DNA from: Alphaproteobacteria bacterium | Lineage (GTDB): Bacteria; Pseudomonadota; Alphaproteobacteria; UBA1280; UBA12223 | Assembly (NCBI GenBank): GCA_003450915.1 | Contig: DMEM01000088.1 | Span: forward strand, 1 to 9,000 | Direction of reading: 5' to 3' | Length of the DNA stretch: 9,000 nucleotides | In this document: positions 1 through 6,863 of the stretch, in pieces | Position numbering within the stretch: the first letter of the stretch is position 1 | Layout of the letters: every line of letters starts with the position of its first letter | Notes under the pieces: generated by a model | What the model was told of the DNA's origin: nothing | Database searches by the model: none | What the model saw: the letters and a program-made list of their open reading frames with translations, nothing else | Position numbers and translations under genes: made by a program

Positions 1-70
1 TAGCTCAGCTGGATAGAGCACTAGACTACGAATCTAGGGGTCAGGGGTTCGACTCCTCTCGGGTGCACCA
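1..70 (+). tRNA. tRNA-Arg (anticodon ACG), 5' end cut by the window edge
   Basis: The cloverleaf can be folded by eye. The D stem is GCTC/GAGC. The anticodon stem CTAGA/TCTAG encloses the loop CTACGAA, giving anticodon ACG (Arg, CGU family). The T arm AGGGG/CCTCT encloses TTCGACT with one G-T pair. The 3' acceptor strand is CGGGTGC (60-66), then discriminator A67 and a genome-encoded CCA at 68-70. The window opens at tRNA base 8, so the seven 5' acceptor bases lie outside; GCACCCG is expected. The 3' half of this gene is the likely attachment site of the integrase that starts about 100 bases downstream, since tRNA 3' ends are common targets of tyrosine recombinases. Confidence 0.96.
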
Positions 71-74
71 TAAT

Positions 75-101
75 AAAGTCCTTGTCAAACAAGGACTTTT
101 T
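75..101 (+). terminator. Rho-independent terminator of the tRNA-Arg gene
   Basis: A perfect 10-base-pair stem, AAAGTCCTTG (75-84) with CAAGGACTTT (90-99), closes a 5-base loop. A T run follows at 97-101, with a second T-rich stretch just after it. It begins 5 bases after the tRNA CCA end, so it should end tRNA transcription before the integrase gene. The integrase therefore probably had its own promoter. Confidence 0.85.
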
Positions 102-139
102 CTTTTTGCCTGTATCTGTTTTATTTTTGTCATTTTAAT

Positions 140-160
140 AAAACATGACGAAAACATGAC
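140..160 (+). repeat. 10-bp direct repeat (AAAACATGAC) spaced by one helical turn, just upstream of the integrase
   Basis: AAAACATGAC occurs at 140-149 and again at 151-160, separated by one G, a period of 11 bases. The pair lies between the tRNA attachment site and the integrase start. Short direct repeats here are typical of recombinase arm-type or excisionase sites, but two copies of an AT-rich decamer could also be chance. The repeat is seen directly; the role is inference. Confidence 0.35.
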
Positions 161-173
161 AGGAATTAAAAGA

Positions 174-1100
174 ATGACATTATACAGACCAAAAGATTCT
201 AACTACTATTGGGTTAATCTAGCCCACCCTATCACTAATAAACGAATTAGAAAATCTACTAAGACGACTTCAAAAAAAGATGCTTTATTATTTGAAGCGG
301 ACTTAATTAATAAGTTAGCTACTAATAAAGACTATCTTATTAATAAAAATCAGAATAAGACATTCACAGATCTGAAGAATCAATGGATAAAAGAAAAGAG
401 CCATAAAAAGTCTATTGATTGGGATATAACTAAACTAAATCAATTAGAAGAACACTTTGCTGATTATTCTATTCAACAAATAACTCAACATGAGATTAAA
501 GAATACTTAGATAATATAGCTGAAAAGCTAACTGGAGCATCTGCTAATCGTTATAGAGCTTTAATATTAGCAGCATTAAACAAAGCTAGTAAAGAATGGG
601 GATGGATTGATAAAACTCCATATATCCCTCGCTATCAGGAACCTAAGCTTAGAATAAGATATTTAACCAAAGAAGAAGCTAATAGATTATTAGATGAACT
701 TCCTAACCATCTAAGGCTAATGGCTATATTTTCATTACAAACTGGGTTAAGACAGTCAAATGTTAAGAATTTAAAAAACCCACAGATAAACTGGGATAAT
801 AAAACTATTGTTTTCCACCCGAATGAGGTAAAAAGTGGTAAATATTTAAACATTCCATTAAGCGATGTAGCTTATCAATTACTAATATCATTAAAAGCCT
901 GAAGAAAGGCCTTATCTAGAGCCAATATACACGACTTTAGATGGCATGATTTACGCCATACTTGGGCTTCATGGCATATCCAAAATGGAACTCCTCTAAT
1001 GGTATTAAAAGAGCTTGGCGGATGGTCAAGCCTAGACATGGTAATGAAATACGCCCACCTAGGCCAAAATCATCTAAAGCATTATGCTGGTAATGTTTAA
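174..1100 (+). pseudogene. Tyrosine recombinase (phage-type integrase), interrupted by an in-frame stop and a probable deletion
   Basis: This would have been the integrase that placed an element in the tRNA-Arg gene. I choose ATG 174 because AGGA at 161-164 gives a 9-base spacing and the protein then opens MTLYRPKDSNYYW, as related integrases do; ATG 156 is in frame but lacks a ribosome site. An N-terminal DNA-binding segment and a SAM-like core-binding domain (about 357-610) precede the catalytic domain. Catalytic residues visible are Arg (codon 750, TGLRQSN), Lys (831, VKSGK), His and Arg (945 and 954, HDLRH), Trp (1023, GGWSS) and Tyr (1050, MKYAHL). A TGA at 900-902 cuts the frame between Lys and HxxR, where AWRKAL is expected. 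Only 38 codons separate Lys from His, against about 59 in relatives I recall, so about 21 codons are missing. The frame is unchanged after the stop and ends at TAA 1098-1100. The truncated product would lack half the active site and should be inactive. Confidence 0.9.
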
Positions 1101-1104
1101 ATAA

Positions 1105-1134
1105 AAAAACCACCTTATTGACTAGGTGGTTTTT
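1105..1134. terminator. Bidirectional terminator between the integrase remnant and hsdR
   Basis: An 11-base-pair stem, AAAAACCACCT (1105-1115) with AGGTGGTTTTT (1124-1134), closes an 8-base loop. The A run on one side and T run on the other let it act on both strands. It begins 4 bases after the integrase stop and ends 6 bases before the hsdR stop (1141-1143), so it serves both converging units. Confidence 0.88.
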
Positions 1135-1140
1135 ATAATT

Positions 1141-3477
1141 CTAAGCAGCATCTCCAAAGTATGTGTATAGGTTTTTTTGGAACTTTAAGAATAACTCTTT
1201 AATATTTGGAATATTACCTAATTGTTTTTTAGCATCATCTAAAGCATTATATTTAAGTTTTAATAATGGTGTTAGCTTATCTTGTGATAATTCAGTTTCG
1301 CCTGAATCAATATATTTAGATAGAACGAAATTAATGAAGTCTTTTTCATTATCATTTAATCCATTTAATATAATATCTTTAGCCTTGCTTACTCGATCTA
1401 GTCTAGTTATTGGCTTCACAGAAAATGCAACATATTCCAACACATCAAACAGGTCGCTATTATCAGCATCTATAAGGCTTTTTAAAGTATTTAAGTCATC
1501 TTGACTATAGCCTGATTTATCTAAGCTAGATAGTAGCTTAGAACGTGTTTCTGGGTTTGACCATATTTCTCTAAGTTCTTCTTCATTTTTAAAGAATTTA
1601 GGAAGCTCTCCGAATAATTTAGACAGAAAATCTTGAGCAGATATAGGTGTGCCATCAGCAGACCAAAAAGATGTTGACATCATAGATTGAATTTCTCTAG
1701 ATTTACCGTCTCTTAACTTAACTTTGATTTTTTTCTTTCTTTCGGTTGGCTCTTTTGGCTCGTTGTCTATAGGAGAATTATCAATATCACCTCTAGGTTC
1801 TCTTGGTTCTGTTTCTACAGGCTCAATTGGCTCACCATCCCATTCAGGATCTAAGTAATTTTTATAAGCCTCTACAAAGTCATAAACAGTAAAGTATTCT
1901 TTGCCTTCATAAAGCCTTGTACCACGACCAATAATCTGTTTAAATTCAATCATAGAATTAACAGGACGCATTAAAACAATGTTTCTAATATTTCTAGCAT
2001 CAACACCAGTAGAAAGCTTTCTTGATGTTGTTAAAATAGTAGGAATTGTTTTTTCATTATCTTGGAATTCTCGAAGGTATTGCTCCCCCATTGCGTTATC
2101 ACTTGCTGTAACCCTTACACAATAATGAGGGTTTTTGCTTTTAGAATGTTGATTAATTAAATCTCTAACTAAAGCAGCGTGTGCTTCAGTATGGCAAAAA
2201 ACAATAGCTTTTTCATTTTGTTTAGAAAGATCTAAGAATTTTTTAACTCGATACTCTTCACGCTCTCTAATTTCAATATTTTTATTAAAGTCAGACTCTG
2301 TATATAGTTTACCTTCTTCAATTTCACCTTCGGTAACTCTATCATCATTAGTATAGTAGTATTCATCTAATGTAGTACTAATTTCATGAGTTTTAAAAGG
2401 AGTTAAGAAACCATCGTTAATACCTTCTTTTAAAGAGTAGATATATACAGGCTCACCAAAGTAATTGTAAGTATCAGCGTTTATTTCTCGTTTTGGAGTT
2501 GCTGTTAAACCTAATTGCACAGCCGGTGAGAAGTAATCTAAAATAGCTCTCCAATTGCTTTCATCATTTGCACCACCTCTGTGGCACTCATCAATTATAA
2601 TGAAGTCGAAATAATCTGCAGGGTAATCGCCAAAGTATGGAGCATCATTGCCGTTTTTATCTTTACCAGACATAAAAGTTTGGAAAATAGTAAAGAACAG
2701 ACTGCCATTTTTAGGAACAAAGCCTTTCTTTTTTATCTCATCTGGCTTAATACGAACTAAAGCATCATCTGGGAATGCTGAAAATGAGTTAAAAGCTTGA
2801 TCAGCTAAAATATTTCTGTCTGCTAAAAATAAAATACGAGGGGCTCTGGTACCGTCTTTTCTTAAATTCCACTTAGTTTTGAATAATTTCCATGCAATTT
2901 GGAATGAGATAGCTGTTTTACCAGTACCTGTAGCTAAAGTTAGAAGAATACGATCTTTATTTTTGGCAATAGCTTCTAGGGCATTTTGTACGGCATTCTC
3001 TTGGTAATAACGAAGGGTCCAATCAGCCTTTAATTCAAAAGGTACTTCTCTGAATTTATCAAGCCATAAGTTTTCTTCTTGGTATTTTTTAGACCATAGT
3101 TCTTCAGGGCTTAAAAAGCGATCAACTAATTCTTCATGAGCATTAACTAAATCCATTTGGTAAATTTCTTTACCGTTTGCAGCATAAGTAATATCTAGGT
3201 TTAATCTTGTGGCATAGTCTTTAGCTTGGGCAACGCCTTCACCAACCTCAAGCTGAATGCTTTTAGCTTCAACAACAGCAAGTTTAACGTTTTTATAAAC
3301 TAAAACATAGTCAGCAAACACACGGTTATGACGACGGCCACCTGTTTGGATTTTACCTGGGGCAATGGTATATTCACGAAGTATTTTAGAATCAGGAATT
3401 ACTCCCCAACCAGCATCTTTTAGCTGTTGATCGATATATTCTGCTCTAGTATCTGCCTCTGTTACTTTATAAATCAT
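1141..3477 (-). CDS. hsdR: Type I restriction enzyme R subunit (HsdR), ATP-dependent translocase and endonuclease
   Basis: This 778-residue protein is the motor and DNA-cutting subunit of the restriction complex. It pulls DNA with ATP and cleaves far from unmethylated sites. The N-terminal nuclease domain shows Asp56 (FADYVLV) and Glu70-Ala-Lys72, the D..ExK pattern. A superfamily 2 helicase follows: Walker A ATGTGKT at 182-188, DECH at 296-299, motif III TAT at 325-327, and motif VI around QIIGRGTRL at 514-522. An acidic, proline-rich linker (about 545-580) leads to a C-terminal helical domain that probably docks on HsdM. The length matches the shorter EcoAI/EcoEI-like (type IB) R subunits rather than EcoKI (about 1170). 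All motifs are intact, so it should be active. AAAGGG at 3486-3491 lies 8 bases before the ATG. It is last in the operon, 24 bases after hsdS. Confidence 0.96.
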   Translation of the reverse strand: MIYKVTEADTRAEYIDQQLKDAGWGVIPDSKILREYTIAPGKIQTGGRRHNRVFADYVLVYKNVKLAVVEAKSIQLEVGEGVAQAKDYATRLNLDITYAANGKEIYQMDLVNAHEELVDRFLSPEELWSKKYQEENLWLDKFREVPFELKADWTLRYYQENAVQNALEAIAKNKDRILLTLATGTGKTAISFQIAWKLFKTKWNLRKDGTRAPRILFLADRNILADQAFNSFSAFPDDALVRIKPDEIKKKGFVPKNGSLFFTIFQTFMSGKDKNGNDAPYFGDYPADYFDFIIIDECHRGGANDESNWRAILDYFSPAVQLGLTATPKREINADTYNYFGEPVYIYSLKEGINDGFLTPFKTHEISTTLDEYYYTNDDRVTEGEIEEGKLYTESDFNKNIEIREREEYRVKKFLDLSKQNEKAIVFCHTEAHAALVRDLINQHSKSKNPHYCVRVTASDNAMGEQYLREFQDNEKTIPTILTTSRKLSTGVDARNIRNIVLMRPVNSMIEFKQIIGRGTRLYEGKEYFTVYDFVEAYKNYLDPEWDGEPIEPVETEPREPRGDIDNSPIDNEPKEPTERKKKIKVKLRDGKSREIQSMMSTSFWSADGTPISAQDFLSKLFGELPKFFKNEEELREIWSNPETRSKLLSSLDKSGYSQDDLNTLKSLIDADNSDLFDVLEYVAFSVKPITRLDRVSKAKDIILNGLNDNEKDFINFVLSKYIDSGETELSQDKLTPLLKLKYNALDDAKKQLGNIPNIKELFLKFQKNLYTYFGDAA

Positions 3478-3501
3478 TATTTTTACCCTTTGTTAAAAAC
3501 C

Positions 3502-4707
3502 TTAGATTAACTCACCCTTGAATGCTTTATCAAGAAGTGATTTTTTTAATTCTTCACAATCTTCGATTTTCTTTTTATATACTTCTTCTAATAGTTTAAC
3601 CTCTTTTGATATATTATCAAGCTTTTCAACAATTTTTTGTTGTTCTTGGAGTGATTGGGGGTATAGAATATTTAGGGTCTCCCATTTACTTTTATTTATA
3701 ATTGGAAGTGTTGCTTGAGATGCTCCATGCAATACCTGACTTGTAAAACTAGAATGGCTCATTGCATAATATATAAACTTAAAATCTATATTAGCTTTTG
3801 GCGTTACGGTATTTATTTGCTGATTACATGTAATATCGAAAAGAGAATAACCAATCTTAGTAATTGTAGCTCCTATACAAACCATTAAAACAGAATTTTT
3901 AGGTATTATTCTACTAAGCTCCTTGCCTTTTTCACTTAGACCCATATTTTTATAATTAATGCAACCATTTCCATCAATATTAATATCTGCTGGTTTTACA
4001 AAAGGTATTGCATTACCAAAATTTAATGGATCAGAAGTTTTTGGTGTACTACCTGTTTGAGTCAATCCAATATCTTTAATTTTAGACAACTCCCAGTCAT
4101 TAGATGGGTTTGAGAAGATATTTTGTAGGTAGCTGTCGAATAGTTCTTTGGTGTTTTTTAGGTTTTGCTCGGCATTGGCTTTAATAACATCAATATCAGC
4201 AAAAGCCTTATCCAACACCTCAACAATTTGCTTTTGTTCTCTTATTTGAGGTAGGTTAATATCTATTTCTTTTAATATTTTTACAGATGCTACATTTTTA
4301 ATGGCAGCCCCTTGCGACAAATCGTTTATTTTATTCTGAAAATCAGGGCTTTCCATCCATATTTTTAAAAAATTAATATTAATTTTTTCTGATGGCGTAA
4401 GCTTTAATAATGCTTGGTTTATGATACCTTCTTTTATATTTTGGGGAACAATAGCTGTTTTACCCATAGTTCCTGAACAACTCATAATCAAATCACCAGC
4501 GTTTAATTTAAATCGATTCATTTCATTAAATTTATTTTCATCAACAAAGTATCTAATGCTTGAAAATTGATTATAAATAGCATGTTGTTGTTCATAAACC
4601 GCATAACCAGAATCTTTAAACATTGATTTTTTTAAACTTCCACCAAATGGACCTCTTACAAACTCACAAATTCCTCCAAGCTTTTTAACTTCCCAACCTT
4701 GTCTCAT
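3502..4707 (-). CDS. hsdS: Type I restriction-modification specificity subunit (HsdS)
   Basis: HsdS chooses the bipartite DNA sequence that the HsdM/HsdR complex methylates or attacks. The 401-residue chain has the usual two-part plan: target recognition domain 1 (about 2-152), a conserved helical spacer (about 152-198), target recognition domain 2 (about 203-350) and a C-terminal helical repeat (about 350-401). The two helical regions are recognisably related: LPQIREQKQIVEVLD near 152 and YPQSLQEQQKIVEKLD near 349. These repeats form the antiparallel coiled coil that sets the spacing between half-sites. Both halves look complete and no frameshift is seen. Its ATG shares one base with the hsdM stop (TAATG at 4707). 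AGAGGG at 4717-4722, inside the end of hsdM, gives a 9-base spacing, so translation is probably coupled. The target sequence cannot be predicted by eye. Confidence 0.95.
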   Translation of the reverse strand: MRQGWEVKKLGGICEFVRGPFGGSLKKSMFKDSGYAVYEQQHAIYNQFSSIRYFVDENKFNEMNRFKLNAGDLIMSCSGTMGKTAIVPQNIKEGIINQALLKLTPSEKININFLKIWMESPDFQNKINDLSQGAAIKNVASVKILKEIDINLPQIREQKQIVEVLDKAFADIDVIKANAEQNLKNTKELFDSYLQNIFSNPSNDWELSKIKDIGLTQTGSTPKTSDPLNFGNAIPFVKPADINIDGNGCINYKNMGLSEKGKELSRIIPKNSVLMVCIGATITKIGYSLFDITCNQQINTVTPKANIDFKFIYYAMSHSSFTSQVLHGASQATLPIINKSKWETLNILYPQSLQEQQKIVEKLDNISKEVKLLEEVYKKKIEDCEELKKSLLDKAFKGELI

Positions 4708-6155
4708 TATAGTAAGCCCTCTAGTTTAGCTAATAATGTTGCAGATTGGCTATCTAAAGACTTCATTTCTGCAATAATTTCTTCAGGTTTTCTTAAAATA
4801 GTTTCATCTTTTTTATTTGGGTTTTTAGCACTTAGATCTAATGTTGCTTGATCAATATCTTTTAATGCAACAGTCCAAGAATTATCACTATCTGCTCTAG
4901 TTTTTTGTAGCTTGATAAATTCTTTTAAGTCATTTGCGTTTAATGGGTTAGTTTTGCCCATGTTACGCCCTGGGTTTAGTTGGTAATACCAAATGTCTTT
5001 TGTTGCTTCGCCTTTTTCAAAAAATAGCACAACTGTTTTAACACCAGCTCCGGTAAAGGTACCTCCTGGTAAATCTAAAACAGTGTGTAGGTTAAAGTTT
5101 GCTAAAAGATCTTTTCTAATGGCAATTGAAGCCGCATCAGTATTACTTAAAAATGTGTTTTTTATAACAATACCTGCTTTACCACCTGCTTTTAGATATT
5201 TCATAAAGTGTTGAACAAATAATGAAGCAGTTTCACCTGTTTTATGAGTAAAGTTTTGCTGAACTTCTGCTCGTTCTTTACCTCCAAATGGTGGATTTGC
5301 CAAAACAACATCAAAACGATCTGAATCTTGTAAACTATTAATTTCTTCGGCTAATGTATTTGTTAGTTGAATATTTGGTGATTCAACACCGTGTAAAATC
5401 ATATTAATAATAGCGATGATATATGGCAGAGGTTTCTTTTCTTTACCGTATAGAGTATTTTTTTGCAAAGTTTCATATTCTTGAGTGCTAAGATCTTTTT
5501 TATTTAAATAGTCAAAAGCTTCAACTAAGAACCCTGCAGAACCTACAGCTCCATCATAAATTCTATTACCAATTTTAGGATTTGTAACTTCAACAATTGC
5601 TCTAATTAATGGTCTTGGAGTATAATACTCACCACCGTTACGCCCTGCATTACCCATGTTATTAATTTTAGACTCATATAAATGGCTCATCTCATGACGT
5701 TCTGCATCAGTTTTAAAGCGTAGTTTATCAACTAGCTCAATAACACCTCGTAAATTATAACCAGATCTAACTCTGTTATTTAATTCACTAAAAATCTCAC
5801 CAATTTTATACTCAATAGTATTTGGATTATCTGAATTTGCTTTGAATTTTTTCAAGTTTTTAAACATATCATTTACAAAATCAACTAAATCGTCACCTGT
5901 TAATGCTCTATGGTCATCTAATGTGCCATCTGCTTTTTTAGGCATAGCCCAATAATCCCACTTGTATTGTTGTGGTAAAATTTCTTTATATTCTTTGCCT
6001 GATAGTTCAGCTTCGTCTTTTTTCTCTTGCTCTAAATCATCAAGGTATTTTAAAAATAGTATCCATGAAGTTTGTTCAATGTAGTCTAATTCACTACCGC
6101 AACCTGCGTCTTTATGTAAAATGTCATCAATATTTTTTAGCGTTTGAGCAAACAT
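4707..6155 (-). CDS. hsdM: Type I restriction-modification DNA adenine methyltransferase subunit (HsdM)
   Basis: HsdM transfers a methyl group from S-adenosylmethionine to adenine N6 in the host's target sites and thereby protects the chromosome. In the 482-residue protein an N-terminal helical HsdM_N-type domain (about 1-150) is followed by the methyltransferase fold. GGEYYTPRPLI (174-184) is the conserved entry segment. DGAVGSAGFL (201-210) is the AdoMet-binding motif I in the form I recall for this HsdM family. NPPF (287-290) is the catalytic motif IV of N6-adenine methylases. The C-terminal tail is helical. Length and motifs are full. It is first in the operon and overlaps hsdS by one base. 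AAGGAA at 6167-6172 lies 11 bases before the ATG, a slightly long spacing, and no better start is seen. Confidence 0.96.
   Translation of the reverse strand: MFAQTLKNIDDILHKDAGCGSELDYIEQTSWILFLKYLDDLEQEKKDEAELSGKEYKEILPQQYKWDYWAMPKKADGTLDDHRALTGDDLVDFVNDMFKNLKKFKANSDNPNTIEYKIGEIFSELNNRVRSGYNLRGVIELVDKLRFKTDAERHEMSHLYESKINNMGNAGRNGGEYYTPRPLIRAIVEVTNPKIGNRIYDGAVGSAGFLVEAFDYLNKKDLSTQEYETLQKNTLYGKEKKPLPYIIAIINMILHGVESPNIQLTNTLAEEINSLQDSDRFDVVLANPPFGGKERAEVQQNFTHKTGETASLFVQHFMKYLKAGGKAGIVIKNTFLSNTDAASIAIRKDLLANFNLHTVLDLPGGTFTGAGVKTVVLFFEKGEATKDIWYYQLNPGRNMGKTNPLNANDLKEFIKLQKTRADSDNSWTVALKDIDQATLDLSAKNPNKKDETILRKPEEIIAEMKSLDSQSATLLAKLEGLL
4717..4722 (-). promoter_or_regulatory. Ribosome binding site of hsdS inside hsdM
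   Basis: AGAGGG on the minus strand lies 9 bases before the hsdS ATG and within the last codons of hsdM. It supports the chosen hsdS start and translational coupling of the two genes, which keeps the methylase subunits in step. Confidence 0.7.
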
Positions 6156-6194
6156 AATTTGTTATATTCCTTATTCTTTTAAGCTTGTTTAATT

Positions 6195-6200
6195 ATTATA
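6195..6200 (-). promoter_or_regulatory. Candidate -10 element (TATAAT) for the hsdMSR operon
   Basis: A perfect TATAAT reads on the minus strand 39 bases before the hsdM ATG, in the only sizeable gap upstream of the operon. At the usual 17-base distance (6218-6223) there is only AAAAAT, not a good -35 box. If this is the promoter, it depends on something other than a -35 consensus. AT-rich DNA yields such hexamers by chance. Confidence 0.4.
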
Positions 6201-6214
6201 TGTAAAGAATATAC

Positions 6215-6230
6215 AATATTTTTAAATATT
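6215..6230. repeat. AT-rich palindrome upstream of hsdM, possible operator
   Basis: The arms AATATTT (6215-6221) and AAATATT (6224-6230) are perfect inverted copies around a two-base centre. The palindrome covers the place where the -35 box of the candidate hsdM promoter would lie, which suits an operator. With only A and T in the arms, chance is a real alternative, and no regulator gene is visible in the window. Confidence 0.3.
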
Positions 6231-6330
6231 ATTCAAATAACTATGTGTTATTGTGGCTTATCTTGTTGTATTTTTGTTATTTATTCTTCATTAATTATGT
6301 CAGTTAAAAATTTGTGCTAAATTATATAAA

Positions 6331-6343
6331 TTGCCAAAGGCAA
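6331..6343 (-). terminator. Weak candidate terminator of the three-gene membrane operon
   Basis: TTGCC and GGCAA form a 5-base-pair stem around a 3-base loop, 11 bases past the stop of the last gene on the minus strand. A moderately T-rich stretch (TTTATATAATTT) follows. The stem is short and the T run interrupted, so termination may be partial, with some read-through into hsdMSR. Confidence 0.3.
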
Positions 6344-6353
6344 AATAAAAAAA

Positions 6354-6863
6354 CTATTTAATTTTGATTTTATCATCTCTAAGACTGCAATTACCATTGT
6401 AATAGTCTATTACTTTAACCAAATCATCTTTATCTAGGAGTTTCTCTGTATACTCAAGGGATTTAAGTATTAGATCATATCTATTCTCTTCTCTAATAAA
6501 ACCCATTACACCCTCTAATCCTAAAAAGACTCTTTTGTGATTTTTTCTATTTAATCGAATATTATGAATTTTTATAATTTGTGTAGATATAAAACCATAA
6601 AGGTAAGCTTTACTACTTTTCAATCTATAACATCTCACTTGATTGATTATAATTAATAAAATGTAAAACAATATAAAGCCACCTATCATTAATCTAGTTT
6701 GCATAGCAGCTCTGTCATTATCATCTAAACCTAAAAGATTTGGAATAATTATCGCTAATAACCAAGCACATAAAATCCCCCCTTGATAATTATCAAACCA
6801 ATTGTAAAAGAAAGGAAATATTGTTTTGCTCTTGCCTAAAGAATATTTCTTTTCATCAATCAT
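6354..6863 (-). CDS. Unrecognised membrane protein with two predicted helices
   Basis: I do not recognise this 169-residue protein. It has a short polar start (1-26), two hydrophobic segments (about 27-45 and 57-75) and a basic, charged C-terminal part of about 90 residues. There is no signal peptide and no catalytic motif I can name. Positive charge after the second helix (RCYRLKSSK) suggests that both ends face the cytoplasm. Its ATG overlaps the stop of the transporter-GGDEF gene as ATGA (6860-6863). GGAG at 6871-6874 gives a 7-base spacing, so it is probably made by coupled translation in step with that protein. The context suggests an accessory or partner subunit; this is inference. Confidence 0.8.
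   Translation of the reverse strand: MIDEKKYSLGKSKTIFPFFYNWFDNYQGGILCAWLLAIIIPNLLGLDDNDRAAMQTRLMIGGFILFYILLIIINQVRCYRLKSSKAYLYGFISTQIIKIHNIRLNRKNHKRVFLGLEGVMGFIREENRYDLILKSLEYTEKLLDKDDLVKVIDYYNGNCSLRDDKIKIK

Noticed and set aside
63..155. Extending the integrase upstream to a GTG at 63 inside the tRNA
   Set aside because: That start lies in the tRNA acceptor stem and the frame would cross the tRNA terminator. The extra residues look like translated noise, and ATG 174 has a ribosome site.
635..853. A minus-strand open frame opposite the integrase
   Set aside because: It is the antisense of conserved integrase sequence and has no start signal.
900..902. TGA read as Trp or selenocysteine
   Set aside because: Other genes here use TGG for Trp, and the transporter-GGDEF gene ends at TGA (6860-6862). 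No Sec-type context is visible, and the neighbouring deletion argues for decay.
897..905. A frameshift as the cause of the split integrase
   Set aside because: The downstream catalytic part reads in the same frame as the upstream part, so the break is a stop codon plus an in-frame loss.
1163..1504. A plus-strand open frame inside hsdR, and similar ones at 3518-3718, 4993-5214 and 5972-6157
   Set aside because: They lie antisense to well-supported hsd genes, lack ribosome sites and have unconvincing composition; they are shadows.
6156..6353. A small gene or riboswitch in the gap between the two operons
   Set aside because: Only short AT-rich frames are present and no complex conserved fold is apparent beyond the palindrome and the small hairpin.
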